This document shows, one piece after another, positions 1-7,574 of a stretch of DNA of 64,000 bases (its first letter is position 1; the number at the start of each line of letters is the position of its first letter). The notes below the pieces were generated by a model. That model did no database searches, had not been told where the DNA came from, and was given only the letters and a program-made list of their open reading frames with translations. The DNA comes from Occultella kanbiaonis (GTDB lineage Bacteria > Actinomycetota > Actinomycetes > Actinomycetales > Beutenbergiaceae): the NCBI RefSeq assembly GCF_009708215.1, contig NZ_CP046175.1, positions 5,394,001-5,458,000 of the forward strand, written 5' to 3'. The position numbers and the translations under genes were made by a program.

Positions 1-447
1 CCGCATCATGGCGATCGGGTCCCACGGCAGGCCCAGGGTCGGCGGTGGTGTCACGATCAGGCCCCGGGTGAACCCCGCCTGCGCCTGCGCCTCGGCCCGC
101 TCGTAGTCGGCGGCCGCGGCCCGCAGCGCCGCTGCGGTCCCGTCCGCCTCCTCGTTGACCCCGCCGACGCACAGCAGCGCCTCCCAGCAGCGGGCGATCG
201 CCGGCCCCGACGAGCCGGCGTCGAGGGCGGCGGTCTCGTGCAGGATCGCGAGTCCGCGCTGAAGCAGGGCGCGACCGCGCCCGACCTGCGCCGAAGCGCC
301 GTCGACGGCGGCGGCCAGGTCCCGTAGTTCCGCCGGGTCCGCGGCCAGCGGCGTGCCGTAGACGACGAGTTGTGCGGCGGCGGCGTTCCCTGCGGCGCTG
401 GATGGTGCGCCGTCGGGCACCATCGCCGGCCCGTTGCCGCCGCTCAT
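1..447 (-). CDS. Hypothetical helical protein, possible type VII secretion substrate (3' end missing)
   Basis: The frame is open from an ATG at 447-445 to the left edge, so the C-terminus is missing. The visible 149 residues start MSGGNGPAMVPDG and are rich in Ala, Arg and Glu. They read as two long helices (about residues 38-80 and 95-125) followed by a Pro-rich stretch (TPPPTLGLPWDP). The start overlaps the stop of the upstream gene as ATGA, so the two are probably translated together. A helical N-terminal domain next to a WXG-like partner is the usual arrangement of long ESX/type VII substrates, but I see no toxin domain because the end is cut off. Function is inferred from layout only. 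Confidence 0.6.
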   Translation of the reverse strand, partial: MSGGNGPAMVPDGAPSSAAGNAAAAQLVVYGTPLAADPAELRDLAAAVDGASAQVGRGRALLQRGLAILHETAALDAGSSGPAIARCWEALLCVGGVNEEADGTAAALRAAAADYERAEAQAQAGFTRGLIVTPPPTLGLPWDPIAMMR

Positions 448-746
448 CGCGGGGTCATCGTCGGCCCGGCCAACGCGGCGCGGACGGCGGCGCTCTGGTT
501 CTCGTGGACGCGGGCCGCCGCCGCGGCGGACTCGAGCGTCTGTGCGAGACGGTCGGTGGCGGAGGTGAGCGTGGCGATCCGGCGCCGGTAGGCGCTCGCG
601 GCGGGCGAGTCCCAGTGCTCCGGCAGCACGGCGGCGTAGGCGGCCCGGGCGAGGCGGACCTGTTCGGCGGCCGCGGCCAGGAGGGCGGACGCGGCGCCGC
701 CGGGCAGTCCGGGCGAGGCGATCATGGGCGAAGGTGAGGCTCTCAT
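444..746 (-). CDS. Small WXG100-like helical protein
   Basis: A 100-residue protein starting MRASPSPMIASPG. It has two Ala-rich helices around an H-W-D-S-P-A-A turn (residues about 43-49) followed by SAYRRRIATL. This resembles the W-x-G turn of ESAT-6/WXG100 proteins, with Asp-Ser after the Trp instead of x-Gly. Length fits the family (about 100 residues). An ACGGTA box (TACCGT on the coding strand) ends 7 nt before the ATG, so the start codon may also be the transcript start. Earlier in-frame starts up to 917 would add a Pro-rich tail without helix character and were not used. Secretion is an inference; no EccC-like ATPase lies in the window. Confidence 0.55.
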   Translation of the reverse strand: MRASPSPMIASPGLPGGAASALLAAAAEQVRLARAAYAAVLPEHWDSPAASAYRRRIATLTSATDRLAQTLESAAAAARVHENQSAAVRAALAGPTMTPR

Positions 747-753
747 GGCCCCG

Positions 754-759
754 ACGGTA
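754..759 (-). promoter_or_regulatory. -10-like box, leaderless start of the WXG-like gene
   Basis: TACCGT on the minus strand, 7 nt before the ATG at 746. It fits TANNNT at the distance where transcription would begin at the start codon. No Shine-Dalgarno sequence is visible at normal spacing. Confidence 0.4.
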
Positions 760-931
760 GGCACCGCTCCCCCCGCGCACCGCGTTGGTGCCGGCGCCGG
801 TGGACCCGCCTGCACCGCCTCCTCTCTTGTGGACCGACATCCGCCGTGAGTCCGCAGCGCCACTGCCGCCGTGCTACTCGCCAACCGCGGTAGGGGTGTC
901 TCACGAGGGGCGGCCATGGGTGGCTGTGAGA

Positions 932-1240
932 CTACGACTCCTCGGTACCGCCCTGCGCGCCTTGACTGGGCCCCGGAACCGAGGCGCCCTGCACCCGGAT
1001 TCGATGACTGACCAGTTCACGGACGCCGACCACGCAAAGACCGGCGCCGAGCATCCACCAGGTCGTGGCGGCGTGCCACGGCATCCCTCTCATAAGGCTC
1101 ATGAGAACACCCACAGCGAAGAAGCCGACAGCGGCAATGGCAAGGCGCACTGCCACGGACCCCGGAGCGGAACCCACAAGTCGACGCGACCCTACTCGGG
1201 CGACGCCAGCAGGTGAACCGATTCGCGTCACTTGCCTCAC
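932..1240 (-). CDS. Small two-pass membrane protein of unknown function
   Basis: 102 residues from a GTG that directly follows the TAG stop of the upstream gene (TAG|GTG), so the two are probably one transcript. Two hydrophobic segments are visible: LAIAAVGFFAVGVLMSL and a shorter one around WWMLGAGLCVVGV. The N-terminus is basic and the tail is Gln/Gly rich. I recognise no family. The N-terminal 30 residues could be shortened if a downstream start is used. Confidence 0.45.
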   Translation of the reverse strand: MRQVTRIGSPAGVARVGSRRLVGSAPGSVAVRLAIAAVGFFAVGVLMSLMRGMPWHAATTWWMLGAGLCVVGVRELVSHRIRVQGASVPGPSQGAQGGTEES

Positions 1241-1462
1241 CTATTCGGGCCGGTGCTCGGTGGTGGGCTCACCGGTCAGCCCAGTGGGAACGTCTCCGCT
1301 CTGCGACCCGGCGTACCGGTTGTTCGAGGCATCCCGCCCGCGTTGGCGGTCCGCGTCGAGGATGCCGTGCTTGACCCCCAGCCGAATGACCCCGTAGGCC
1401 AGCACCGCTCCGATCAGCCACGGCATGATCGCAGCCAGAATCCATGCGACGTTGAAACTCAT
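1241..1462 (-). CDS. Small single-pass membrane protein of unknown function
   Basis: 73 residues: an N-terminal membrane segment (AWILAAIMPWLIGAVLAYGV) and a polar C-terminal tail with RLGVKHGILDADRQ. TATGGT ends 6 nt before the ATG, and GGAG lies directly against the ATG, so the message may be leaderless. It is immediately followed by the 102-residue membrane protein. No family recognised. Confidence 0.5.
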   Translation of the reverse strand: MSFNVAWILAAIMPWLIGAVLAYGVIRLGVKHGILDADRQRGRDASNNRYAGSQSGDVPTGLTGEPTTEHRPE

Positions 1463-1468
1463 CTCCGG

Positions 1469-1474
1469 ACCATA
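1469..1474 (-). promoter_or_regulatory. -10-like box (TATGGT), leaderless start
   Basis: TATGGT on the minus strand ends 6 nt before the ATG at 1462. This matches the spacing seen at many other genes in this window. Confidence 0.4.
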
Positions 1475-1653
1475 GTGGTGGACGTCCGGAATGGGGGATC
1501 AGAAAGCATTCGATATCGCTGCGGGACCCGAGACCAGTGGCTCAAAGTCGGCGGAAGTCTCGGCGAGTCGGACCCCGAACGGTCGGGTCGAACTCAGAGA
1601 CGCTTGTTGGGTGACCGGCAACCACTTCCGCGCCGCAGAGACCGGAGCCAGTG

Positions 1654-2727
1654 ATGACCGAGGACAGGAACCTTCCCGATGACTACCCACGTCTGCTCGA
1701 AGACCTGAAGCGAACCGTCGCCGAGGCGCGCTGGCGGGCACAGCGCGTGGTGAACACCGAACTCGTCGGCCTGTACTGGCGACTCGGCCGGACGATCCTG
1801 GAGCGGCAGCAGGCGGTCGGCTGGGGCCGGGCGGTGGTCGATCGCCTCTCGGCCGACCTGCGGGCGGAGTTTCCCACCATGAAGGGCCTGTCCCGCTCGA
1901 ACCTCTTCTATATGCGCGCCTTCGCCGCAGCATGGCCCGAGGAAGCAGTTGTCCAACGGCTCGTTGGACAACTGCCCTGGGGTCACGTCACGGTGCTCCT
2001 GGACAAGCTCGATGAGAAGTCCGAGCGGGATTGGTACGCCGCCGCCGCAGTCGACCATGGCTGGTCCCGTAACGTCTTGCTGAACCAGATCATGAACGGC
2101 CTGCACACCCGCACCGGGGCAGCGCCGTCGAACTTCCCGGCCCGCCTGCCGGCCGCGGACTCCGAGCTCGCCCAACAGCTCACCCGCGACCCGTACGTGC
2201 TGGATTTCCTCGACCTCACGGGTACCGTCGCCGAGCGCGACTTCGAGCAGGCGTTGATGACCCGCCTGCAGGACTTCCTGCTCGAGCTCGGACACGGTTT
2301 CGCCTTCGTCGGCCGCCAGCACCACTTCACCGTCGACGGTGACGACTTCTACATCGACCTGCTCTTCTTCAACTGGGTCCAGAGCAGGTTCGTCGTGCTC
2401 GAGCTCAAGGTCGGCGCCTTCGCGCCCGAGCACGCCGGCCAGCTCGGGTTCTACGTCAGCTGGGTCGACGCCAACCTGCGCAACCCGGACCAGCACGCCC
2501 CGACCATCGGCATCCTACTGTGCGCCGGGCGCAACGACAGCGTGGTCCGCTACGCCCTGGCCGGAAGCAACCAGCCGCTCGCCGTCGCGGACTACACCTA
2601 CGACACCCTTCCCCGAGGCCTTCGCGAGGCGATCCCCAGCGAGGCCGACCTCTCCTCGGCCGCCGACGCCGCGTACGACGACCTCCGCGCCGCCCACGAC
2701 CAGGACCATTCCGGCCCGCCCGGCTGA
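1654..2727 (+). CDS. DUF1016 / YhcG-family PD-(D/E)XK nuclease
   Basis: About 357 residues in two parts. The N-terminal helical DUF1016_N region (about 10-150) carries YWRLGRTI and LSRSNLFYMRAFA, typical of the YhcG family. The C-terminal part (about 190-340) is a PD-(D/E)XK nuclease core, with the catalytic Asp in FYIDLLFFN and the ELK of VVLELK. YhcG-type proteins are often linked to restriction-modification or other defence loci, but none is visible here, so this copy looks like an orphan. GGAG lies 6 nt before the ATG; a GTG at 1651 is the alternative start. It stands alone between a divergent membrane-protein pair and the phosphatase gene. Confidence 0.85.
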   Translation: MTEDRNLPDDYPRLLEDLKRTVAEARWRAQRVVNTELVGLYWRLGRTILERQQAVGWGRAVVDRLSADLRAEFPTMKGLSRSNLFYMRAFAAAWPEEAVVQRLVGQLPWGHVTVLLDKLDEKSERDWYAAAAVDHGWSRNVLLNQIMNGLHTRTGAAPSNFPARLPAADSELAQQLTRDPYVLDFLDLTGTVAERDFEQALMTRLQDFLLELGHGFAFVGRQHHFTVDGDDFYIDLLFFNWVQSRFVVLELKVGAFAPEHAGQLGFYVSWVDANLRNPDQHAPTIGILLCAGRNDSVVRYALAGSNQPLAVADYTYDTLPRGLREAIPSEADLSSAADAAYDDLRAAHDQDHSGPPG

Positions 2728-2806
2728 CCGCGTAGGTCGACGCAGCCTGTCGCGATGGCCCGTGCCCTGGGTGCGGTGGGCCGCCGCCATGGCCACAATG
2801 GCTGGC

Positions 2807-3292
2807 ATGGCCGACCACTTCACGATCGCTGTCGTGTGCACCGGGAACATCTGCCGCTCCCCGATCGGCGAGGTGGTGATCCGGGACGCGATCGCCGACG
2901 CCGGACTCACCGGCCAGGTCCGGGTGTTCTCCGCCGGCACCGGGGACTGGCACCTCGGTGAGGACGCGGACCACCGCGCCCTGTCGGTGCTGACCGAGAA
3001 GGGGCACCACCTCACCGACCACCGGGCGCGCAGGTTCGCCGCTGCGGACTTCGCCGTCGCGGACCTGGTTCTGGCCCTGGACCAGAGCCACGTCGACACC
3101 CTGCTCCGGCTCGCGCCGGACCCCGTCGCACAGGAGAAGGTCCGCCTGTTGCGCAGCTTCGACCCGGACCGCGAGGACGACGAGGTGGCCGACCCCTACT
3201 ACGGCGACCGGCGCGACTTCGAGATCAGTTACGCCGAGATCCTCGCGGCTGCCCCCGGCGTCGTGGCGCACGTGCGCGAACGGCTCGCGTGA
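2807..3292 (+). CDS. Low-molecular-weight protein-tyrosine-phosphatase family protein
   Basis: 161 residues. The P-loop CTGNICRSP (C-x5-R-S) follows strand TIAVVC, and the general-acid loop DPYYGD is near the C-terminus, so both parts of the LMW-PTP active site are intact. Family members remove phosphate from Tyr or Arg of proteins, and some act on phosphorylated sugars. The stop overlaps the start of the fructosamine-kinase gene as GTGA. Genes of this pair are found next to each other in many bacteria, which suggests a shared role in sugar-phosphate or glycated-protein metabolism. The start at 2807 gives the usual short N-terminus; ATGs at 2789 and 2798 are possible. Confidence 0.88.
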   Translation: MADHFTIAVVCTGNICRSPIGEVVIRDAIADAGLTGQVRVFSAGTGDWHLGEDADHRALSVLTEKGHHLTDHRARRFAAADFAVADLVLALDQSHVDTLLRLAPDPVAQEKVRLLRSFDPDREDDEVADPYYGDRRDFEISYAEILAAAPGVVAHVRERLA

Positions 3293-4086
3293 CCTGGCGC
3301 AAGACCCGGTTCCCGCACCCGGACGCCGCGCTCGCCGAGGCCGACGGCCTGCGCTGGCTCGCCGAGGTACCCGACGGCGCCCGGGTGGCCCGAGTGCGCG
3401 ACGTGGGCCCCGGCGTGCTCGAGCTGGAGTCGATCCGGTCCGGCCCCACCACGGCGGTCGCGGCCCGCGCGTTCGGCGCGGCGCTGGCCCGCACGCACGG
3501 CGCCGGCGCCGACTTCTTCGGCCAGGTCCCCGGCAGCACCGACGGGTTCATGGCGCAGGCGCCGATGCCCGGCCCGAGCACCCCGGACCTGCGCTGGGGC
3601 GAGTTCTACGCGACTACCCGCGTGCTGCCGTTCCTGCGCACCGCCGTCGGGCAGGGCTCGATCACGCCCGACGGCGCAGCTGCCGTCGAGGCGGTCGTGG
3701 CCCGGCTCGTGGCCGGTGACCTCGAGCACGACCAACCCGCCCGGGTCCGCGAGCTCGCAGCCCCGGGACGCCCCGCCGTCGCCCGTCTGCACGGCGACCT
3801 GTGGAACGGCAACGTGCTCTGGGACGCCGACGCCGGCGGCGAGGCGGTCCTGATCGATGCCACCGCGCACGGCGGCCACGGCGAGACCGACCTGGCGATG
3901 CTCGCCCTGTTCGGCCAGCCGCACTCCGGCGACATCGTCGAGGGCTACCAGGAGGTCTCCCCGCTCGCGGCCGGTTGGCCGGATCGGATCGCGCTGCACC
4001 AGCTCAACCCGCTGCTCGTGCACACGGTGCTGTTCGGCAGCTCCTACGCCGACGCCGCAGTCCGGGCCGCGGCCGCGTACGTCTGA
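3289..4086 (+). CDS. Fructosamine kinase family protein (protein deglycation)
   Basis: 265 residues from a GTG overlapping the phosphatase stop. The kinase-like fold is marked by the catalytic loop LHGDLWNGNVLW (about 166-177) and the metal-binding segment DATAHGGHGETDLAM. These are the standard motifs of the FN3K/FN3K-related family, which phosphorylates ketoamines (fructosamines, ribulosamines) on glycated proteins so that they fall apart. Length is normal (about 260-290). The coupling to the LMW phosphatase fits a two-step repair idea in which the phosphatase makes or removes related sugar phosphates; that link is inferred. Confidence 0.9.
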   Translation: MTWRKTRFPHPDAALAEADGLRWLAEVPDGARVARVRDVGPGVLELESIRSGPTTAVAARAFGAALARTHGAGADFFGQVPGSTDGFMAQAPMPGPSTPDLRWGEFYATTRVLPFLRTAVGQGSITPDGAAAVEAVVARLVAGDLEHDQPARVRELAAPGRPAVARLHGDLWNGNVLWDADAGGEAVLIDATAHGGHGETDLAMLALFGQPHSGDIVEGYQEVSPLAAGWPDRIALHQLNPLLVHTVLFGSSYADAAVRAAAAYV

Positions 4087-4093
4087 GCCGGGG

Positions 4094-4528
4094 TCAGGCC
4101 GGAGTGTCGTTGGTCGTGAGCAGGCGGGCCAACGCCACGAGCTGACCACCGTCGGCCTTCGCGATCGACCCGCGGATGACCGGACCGAGGAGCCGCATCG
4201 GGCCGCTGGTCCCGACATCGGCGACGAGCCGGACCTCGGTGCCGCCCTCGACGTCGGTCAGCGTGTAGGTGTAGACGGCGTGCACGCCGGGGCCATCGCT
4301 CGCGAGCGCGATCATCCGGCCGGGTTCGAGCGCCTCGACCGTGGAGGTTCGATCGGAGTTCTGCGCGCGGAACCTCAGCACGCTCCCGACGGCGAGCGTG
4401 GCGTCGTCCTGGCGCATGTCCGTGGCCTCGGCCATCCACTCGTGGGCACGGGAGAAGTCGGTCAGCACGTCCCAGACGCGGTCCCGGGCGGCGCGGATCA
4501 GCACGCGGGTGTCGATCGCTGTGGTCAT
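4094..4528 (-). CDS. SRPBCC (START/polyketide-cyclase fold) family protein
   Basis: 144 residues, beginning with the usual RVLIRAARDRVWDVLTDF strand-helix of the SRPBCC fold and ending with the long C-terminal helix (DGGQLVALARLL). Such proteins bind hydrophobic ligands in a deep cavity; no catalytic residues can be named. It ends 8 bases from the convergent kinase gene and is transcribed away from the AraC gene at 4576. TACCGT ends 6 nt before the ATG, suggesting a leaderless message. Confidence 0.8.
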   Translation of the reverse strand: MTTAIDTRVLIRAARDRVWDVLTDFSRAHEWMAEATDMRQDDATLAVGSVLRFRAQNSDRTSTVEALEPGRMIALASDGPGVHAVYTYTLTDVEGGTEVRLVADVGTSGPMRLLGPVIRGSIAKADGGQLVALARLLTTNDTPA

Positions 4529-4534
4529 GCAGCA

Positions 4535-4540
4535 ACGGTA
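4535..4540 (-). promoter_or_regulatory. -10-like box (TACCGT), leaderless start of SRPBCC gene
   Basis: TACCGT on the minus strand ends 6 nt before the ATG at 4528; no ribosome-binding site is seen. Confidence 0.4.
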
Positions 4541-4575
4541 GGCACCGGCGGGCCGGATGGGCTTGGATATTCTTC

Positions 4576-5436
4576 ATGCCCACCGCCCCCGAGCCGGCCG
4601 CAGCGTTCGTCGAGCGGGCTGCGCCGGCGGACCTGGCGGAGGTCCTCACGAGCCTGTGGTTCGTGCGGACCGAGGCGCCGGCACGCTACGAGCGGATCCT
4701 GCCCGCCCCGGACGTGCCGCTCGTCGTGCCGTTGACCCTGCAGCCCTATGGGGTCCGCCGGCCCCACGGCTGGCAGCGGCTCCACGGTCCGTTCGTCGCC
4801 GGGCTCACCGACGAGGCCACGATCAGTGCGAACGGTGCGCGCGTCGCGAACGTCGGCGCGCGGTTGCGCCCGGATGCGTTGCGGGCGGTCGGCCTGGATC
4901 CGCAGCGCCTCGCCGGTGGGGTGCACGAGGTCGGCGGATTCGAGGGCCTCGACCGTCTCGATCCGGACGTCACGGCCGAGCTCGCGCTCGCGGCGGTGGT
5001 GGCGGCGCTGCGCGCCAGGCTCGATCCGGCCTGGCACCCCGATCCCGTCGTGCGGGCGGCGGTCGAGTCGTTCGGCAACGACCCGCAACCACGGGTGGGT
5101 GACGTGGCGGCTCTGACAGGTGTCTCGGCCCCCGCGCTCGTCGCCCGGTTCCGCCGCGCGTGCGGCGTCACGCCGAAGATGTTCGCCGACCTGCGGCGGC
5201 TGCACGGGCTCCTGGATCGGTTGACGGCGGCGGCCCTCGACCCGGGCGGCGAGCCCTTCGCCGGGGTGGTCTGGAGCGACCTCGCCGCAGCCGCGGGGTA
5301 CTACGACCAGTCGCACCTGAACCGCGCGTTCCATCGCTTCGTCGGACTCACCCCGACCGCCTACTTCGACCGCGTACGCCGGTACGGGCTCGATGCCGTG
5401 CGATTCGTGCCGGAGCAGGACGCGGCTCCGCGGTGA
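4576..5436 (+). CDS. AraC-family transcriptional regulator
   Basis: 286 residues. The N-terminal half resembles the DUF6597-type sensor domain (SLWFVRTEAP...GPFVAGLTDEA). The C-terminal AraC domain has two helix-turn-helix units: VGDVAALTGVSAPALVARFRRACGVTPK and WSDLAAAAGYYDQSHLNRAFHRFVGLTPTAY. It is divergent from the SRPBCC gene with 47 bases between the starts, so it may control that gene and itself. The inducer is not evident. Confidence 0.88.
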   Translation: MPTAPEPAAAFVERAAPADLAEVLTSLWFVRTEAPARYERILPAPDVPLVVPLTLQPYGVRRPHGWQRLHGPFVAGLTDEATISANGARVANVGARLRPDALRAVGLDPQRLAGGVHEVGGFEGLDRLDPDVTAELALAAVVAALRARLDPAWHPDPVVRAAVESFGNDPQPRVGDVAALTGVSAPALVARFRRACGVTPKMFADLRRLHGLLDRLTAAALDPGGEPFAGVVWSDLAAAAGYYDQSHLNRAFHRFVGLTPTAYFDRVRRYGLDAVRFVPEQDAAPR

Positions 5437-5498
5437 CCCGGGTGCCGGTCGCGCGAGACGGTTCGGGGGAGGTCGCCCGCCTCTGGGATGATTGCCCC

Positions 5499-6938
5499 AT
5501 GCCCTCACGCTCCGGTCGCACCGACCTCGCCGACCTGACCCCGCCGATCGCCCTGGGCCCCCTGGACGGGCGCTACCGACCCGTCGTGGCCCCGCTTGTG
5601 GACCACCTCTCGGAGGCGGCCCTGAACCGGGCCCGGCTGCACGTGGAGGTCGAGTGGCTCATCCACCTGACCACCGGTGGGGTGCTGCCCGGCGCACCGA
5701 CGCTGTCGACGGCGGAGGTCGCCTATCTGCGCGGCGTCGTCGATTCCTTCGGTTCCGCCGAGATCGCCGAGCTGGCGGAGATCGAACGGGAGACCCTGCA
5801 CGACGTCAAGGCCGTCGAGTACTTCCTCAAGCGGCGCCTCACCGCCGCCCCGGACGTGCTCGGCGAGACGGTGCTGCCGGACGTGACCGAGATCGTGCAC
5901 ATCTTCTGCACGAGCGAGGACATCAACAACCTGTCCTACGCGCTCACGGTGCGCTCCGCCGTCGGGCAGGTCTGGCTGCCGGCCGCGCACACGGTGGCGG
6001 ACGCCGTCGCCGACCTGGCCCGCGTGAACGCGGCGGTGCCGATGCTGGCTCGCACGCACGGCCAGCCCGCGACGCCGGTGACCCTCGGCAAGGAGCTCGC
6101 CGTGCTCGCGCACCGGCTGCGCCGCCAGCTGCGCCGGATCTCCTCGGCGGAGTTCCTCGGCAAGATCAACGGCGCCACCGGCACCTACGGCGCGCACGCC
6201 ATCTCGGTGCCCGGCGCGGACTGGGAGGCCGTGGCGCGGGAGTTCGTGACCGGCCTCGGGCTCACCTGGAACCCGCTCACCACCCAGATCGAGAGCCACG
6301 ACTGGCAGGCCGAGCTGTATGCGGACGTGGCCCGGTTCAACCGGGTGCTGCACAACCTCGCCACCGACGTGTGGACCTACATCTCGCTCGGGTACTTCAA
6401 GCAGCGGCTGTCCGCGCAGGGGTCCACCGGGTCCTCGACGATGCCGCACAAGGTCAACCCGATCCGGTTCGAGAACGCCGAGGCGAACCTCGAGATCTCC
6501 TGCGCGCTGCTGGACACGCTCGCCTCGACCCTCGTGACGTCCCGCCTCCAGCGCGACCTCACCGACTCCACCACGCAGCGCAACATCGGCGTCGCGTTCG
6601 GGCACTCGCTGCTCGCCCTGGACAACGTGCGCCGCGGCCTGGCCGGGCTGGACGTGGACGCCGAGGCGATGGCCCGGGACCTGGACGGCAATTGGGAGGT
6701 GCTCGGCGAGGCCGTGCAGTCCGCGATGCGCGCGGCCGCCGTCGCCGGCGCCGAGGGCATGGCCGACCCCTACGAGCGGCTCAAGGAGCTGACCCGCGGG
6801 CGCCGGGTGGACCGAGCCGCGATGCGCGAGTTCATCGGCGGGCTCGGACTGCCCGACGACGTCGCACACCGGCTCCTGGACCTCACCCCCGGTTCGTACA
6901 CCGGACTGGCCCAGCGACTCGTGGACCACTTGGCCTGA
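5499..6938 (+). CDS. purB: Adenylosuccinate lyase
   Basis: 479 residues, close to the E. coli-type PurB (about 456). It catalyses two fumarate-releasing steps of purine synthesis: SAICAR to AICAR, and adenylosuccinate to AMP. The fumarase/aspartase superfamily signature GSSTMPHKVNP is intact at about 310-320, as are ARTHGQPATP and the FCTSEDINNLSYA region typical of PurB. No other purine gene is nearby, so it appears monocistronic. The start is the ATG at 5499, giving MPSRSGRTDLADLTPP. An upstream in-frame extension overlaps the AraC gene and lacks homology features. Confidence 0.95.
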   Translation: MPSRSGRTDLADLTPPIALGPLDGRYRPVVAPLVDHLSEAALNRARLHVEVEWLIHLTTGGVLPGAPTLSTAEVAYLRGVVDSFGSAEIAELAEIERETLHDVKAVEYFLKRRLTAAPDVLGETVLPDVTEIVHIFCTSEDINNLSYALTVRSAVGQVWLPAAHTVADAVADLARVNAAVPMLARTHGQPATPVTLGKELAVLAHRLRRQLRRISSAEFLGKINGATGTYGAHAISVPGADWEAVAREFVTGLGLTWNPLTTQIESHDWQAELYADVARFNRVLHNLATDVWTYISLGYFKQRLSAQGSTGSSTMPHKVNPIRFENAEANLEISCALLDTLASTLVTSRLQRDLTDSTTQRNIGVAFGHSLLALDNVRRGLAGLDVDAEAMARDLDGNWEVLGEAVQSAMRAAAVAGAEGMADPYERLKELTRGRRVDRAAMREFIGGLGLPDDVAHRLLDLTPGSYTGLAQRLVDHLA

Positions 6939-6946
6939 TCCGCTCG

Positions 6947-6969
6947 GCGGGACCGCGCTCAGGTCCCGC
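6947..6969. terminator. Short hairpin between convergent purB and tetR
   Basis: Arms GCGGGACC and GGTCCCGC with a 7-nt loop. It overlaps the stop codon of the TetR gene and lies 8 bases past purB, so it could end both transcripts. No U-tract is present. Confidence 0.4.
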
Positions 6970-7495
6970 TTGCCTCACCCGCCGGCGCCGGTTCGAGCGA
7001 GGCCAGCAACCGGGCCACCACGGCCGGGTCGTGCTCGCTGGCCGATCCGGCCACCAACGCGTTCAGATAGAGCCCGTCACCCACGAGCTGGACCAGCCGC
7101 GCGGTGACCGGGTCCGCGATCAGCGCGCCGACCGGGGCGAACCACCGGTCACTGGCGTCCGCCAGGGCCGCCGGCACGTCGACCTCGGGCGCCCCGACGA
7201 GCCGCAGCGCGGCGAGCATCGTGGTGCTGTAGGCGTCGTCGGCCACCGAGGACTGGCGCAGGTACTCGCCGACGGCGGCGCTCACGTCGGTCCCGACACG
7301 CACCTGCTCGGCCGCGTCGGTCAGGCGCGCGAGCAACCCCTCGTAGAGGGCCTCCTTGCTGCCGAAGTGGTACAGCAGGCCGCCCTTGGAGACGCCGGCC
7401 GTGGCGGCGACGTGCTCGATCGTCGCCAGGGCGGGACCCTCGGCGATCAGGACCTGCTCGAGTGCGTCGAGGATTCGATGCCTGGCTGTGGACAT
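6959..7495 (-). CDS. TetR-family repressor of the adjacent MFS exporter
   Basis: 178 residues from the ATG at 7495. The N-terminal helix-turn-helix is clear: ATIEHVAATAGVSKGGLLYHFGSKEALYEGLL, with the YHF/GSKE signature of TetR. The C-terminal ligand domain is helical. It is divergent from the MFS gene across a 28-bp palindrome, the classic layout of a drug-responsive TetR and its exporter. TAGAGT ends 6 nt before the ATG, so the message is probably leaderless; the in-frame GTG at 7501 is less likely. The inducer is unknown. Confidence 0.9.
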   Translation of the reverse strand: MSTARHRILDALEQVLIAEGPALATIEHVAATAGVSKGGLLYHFGSKEALYEGLLARLTDAAEQVRVGTDVSAAVGEYLRQSSVADDAYSTTMLAALRLVGAPEVDVPAALADASDRWFAPVGALIADPVTARLVQLVGDGLYLNALVAGSASEHDPAVVARLLASLEPAPAGEASGT

Positions 7496-7501
7496 GATCA
7501 C

Positions 7502-7507
7502 ACTCTA
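7502..7507 (-). promoter_or_regulatory. -10-like box (TAGAGT) of the TetR gene
   Basis: TAGAGT on the minus strand ends 6 nt before the ATG at 7495. The palindromic operator at 7512-7539 lies just upstream over the expected -35 region, consistent with autorepression. Confidence 0.5.
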
Positions 7508-7511
7508 TCGC

Positions 7512-7539
7512 CTACTAAACCGTCCAGACGGTACAGTAG
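7512..7539. promoter_or_regulatory. TetR operator, 28-bp palindrome
   Basis: Core ACCGTC-CA-GACGGT is a perfect dyad. It is flanked on both sides by matching CTACT and AGTAG, with 2 bases between core and flank on each side. It sits between the divergent tetR and MFS genes and covers the tetR upstream promoter region, so the TetR protein very probably binds here. Confidence 0.8.
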
Positions 7540-7574
7540 CGATGATCGTCCGAACCTCAGCCAGGAGTACCACC

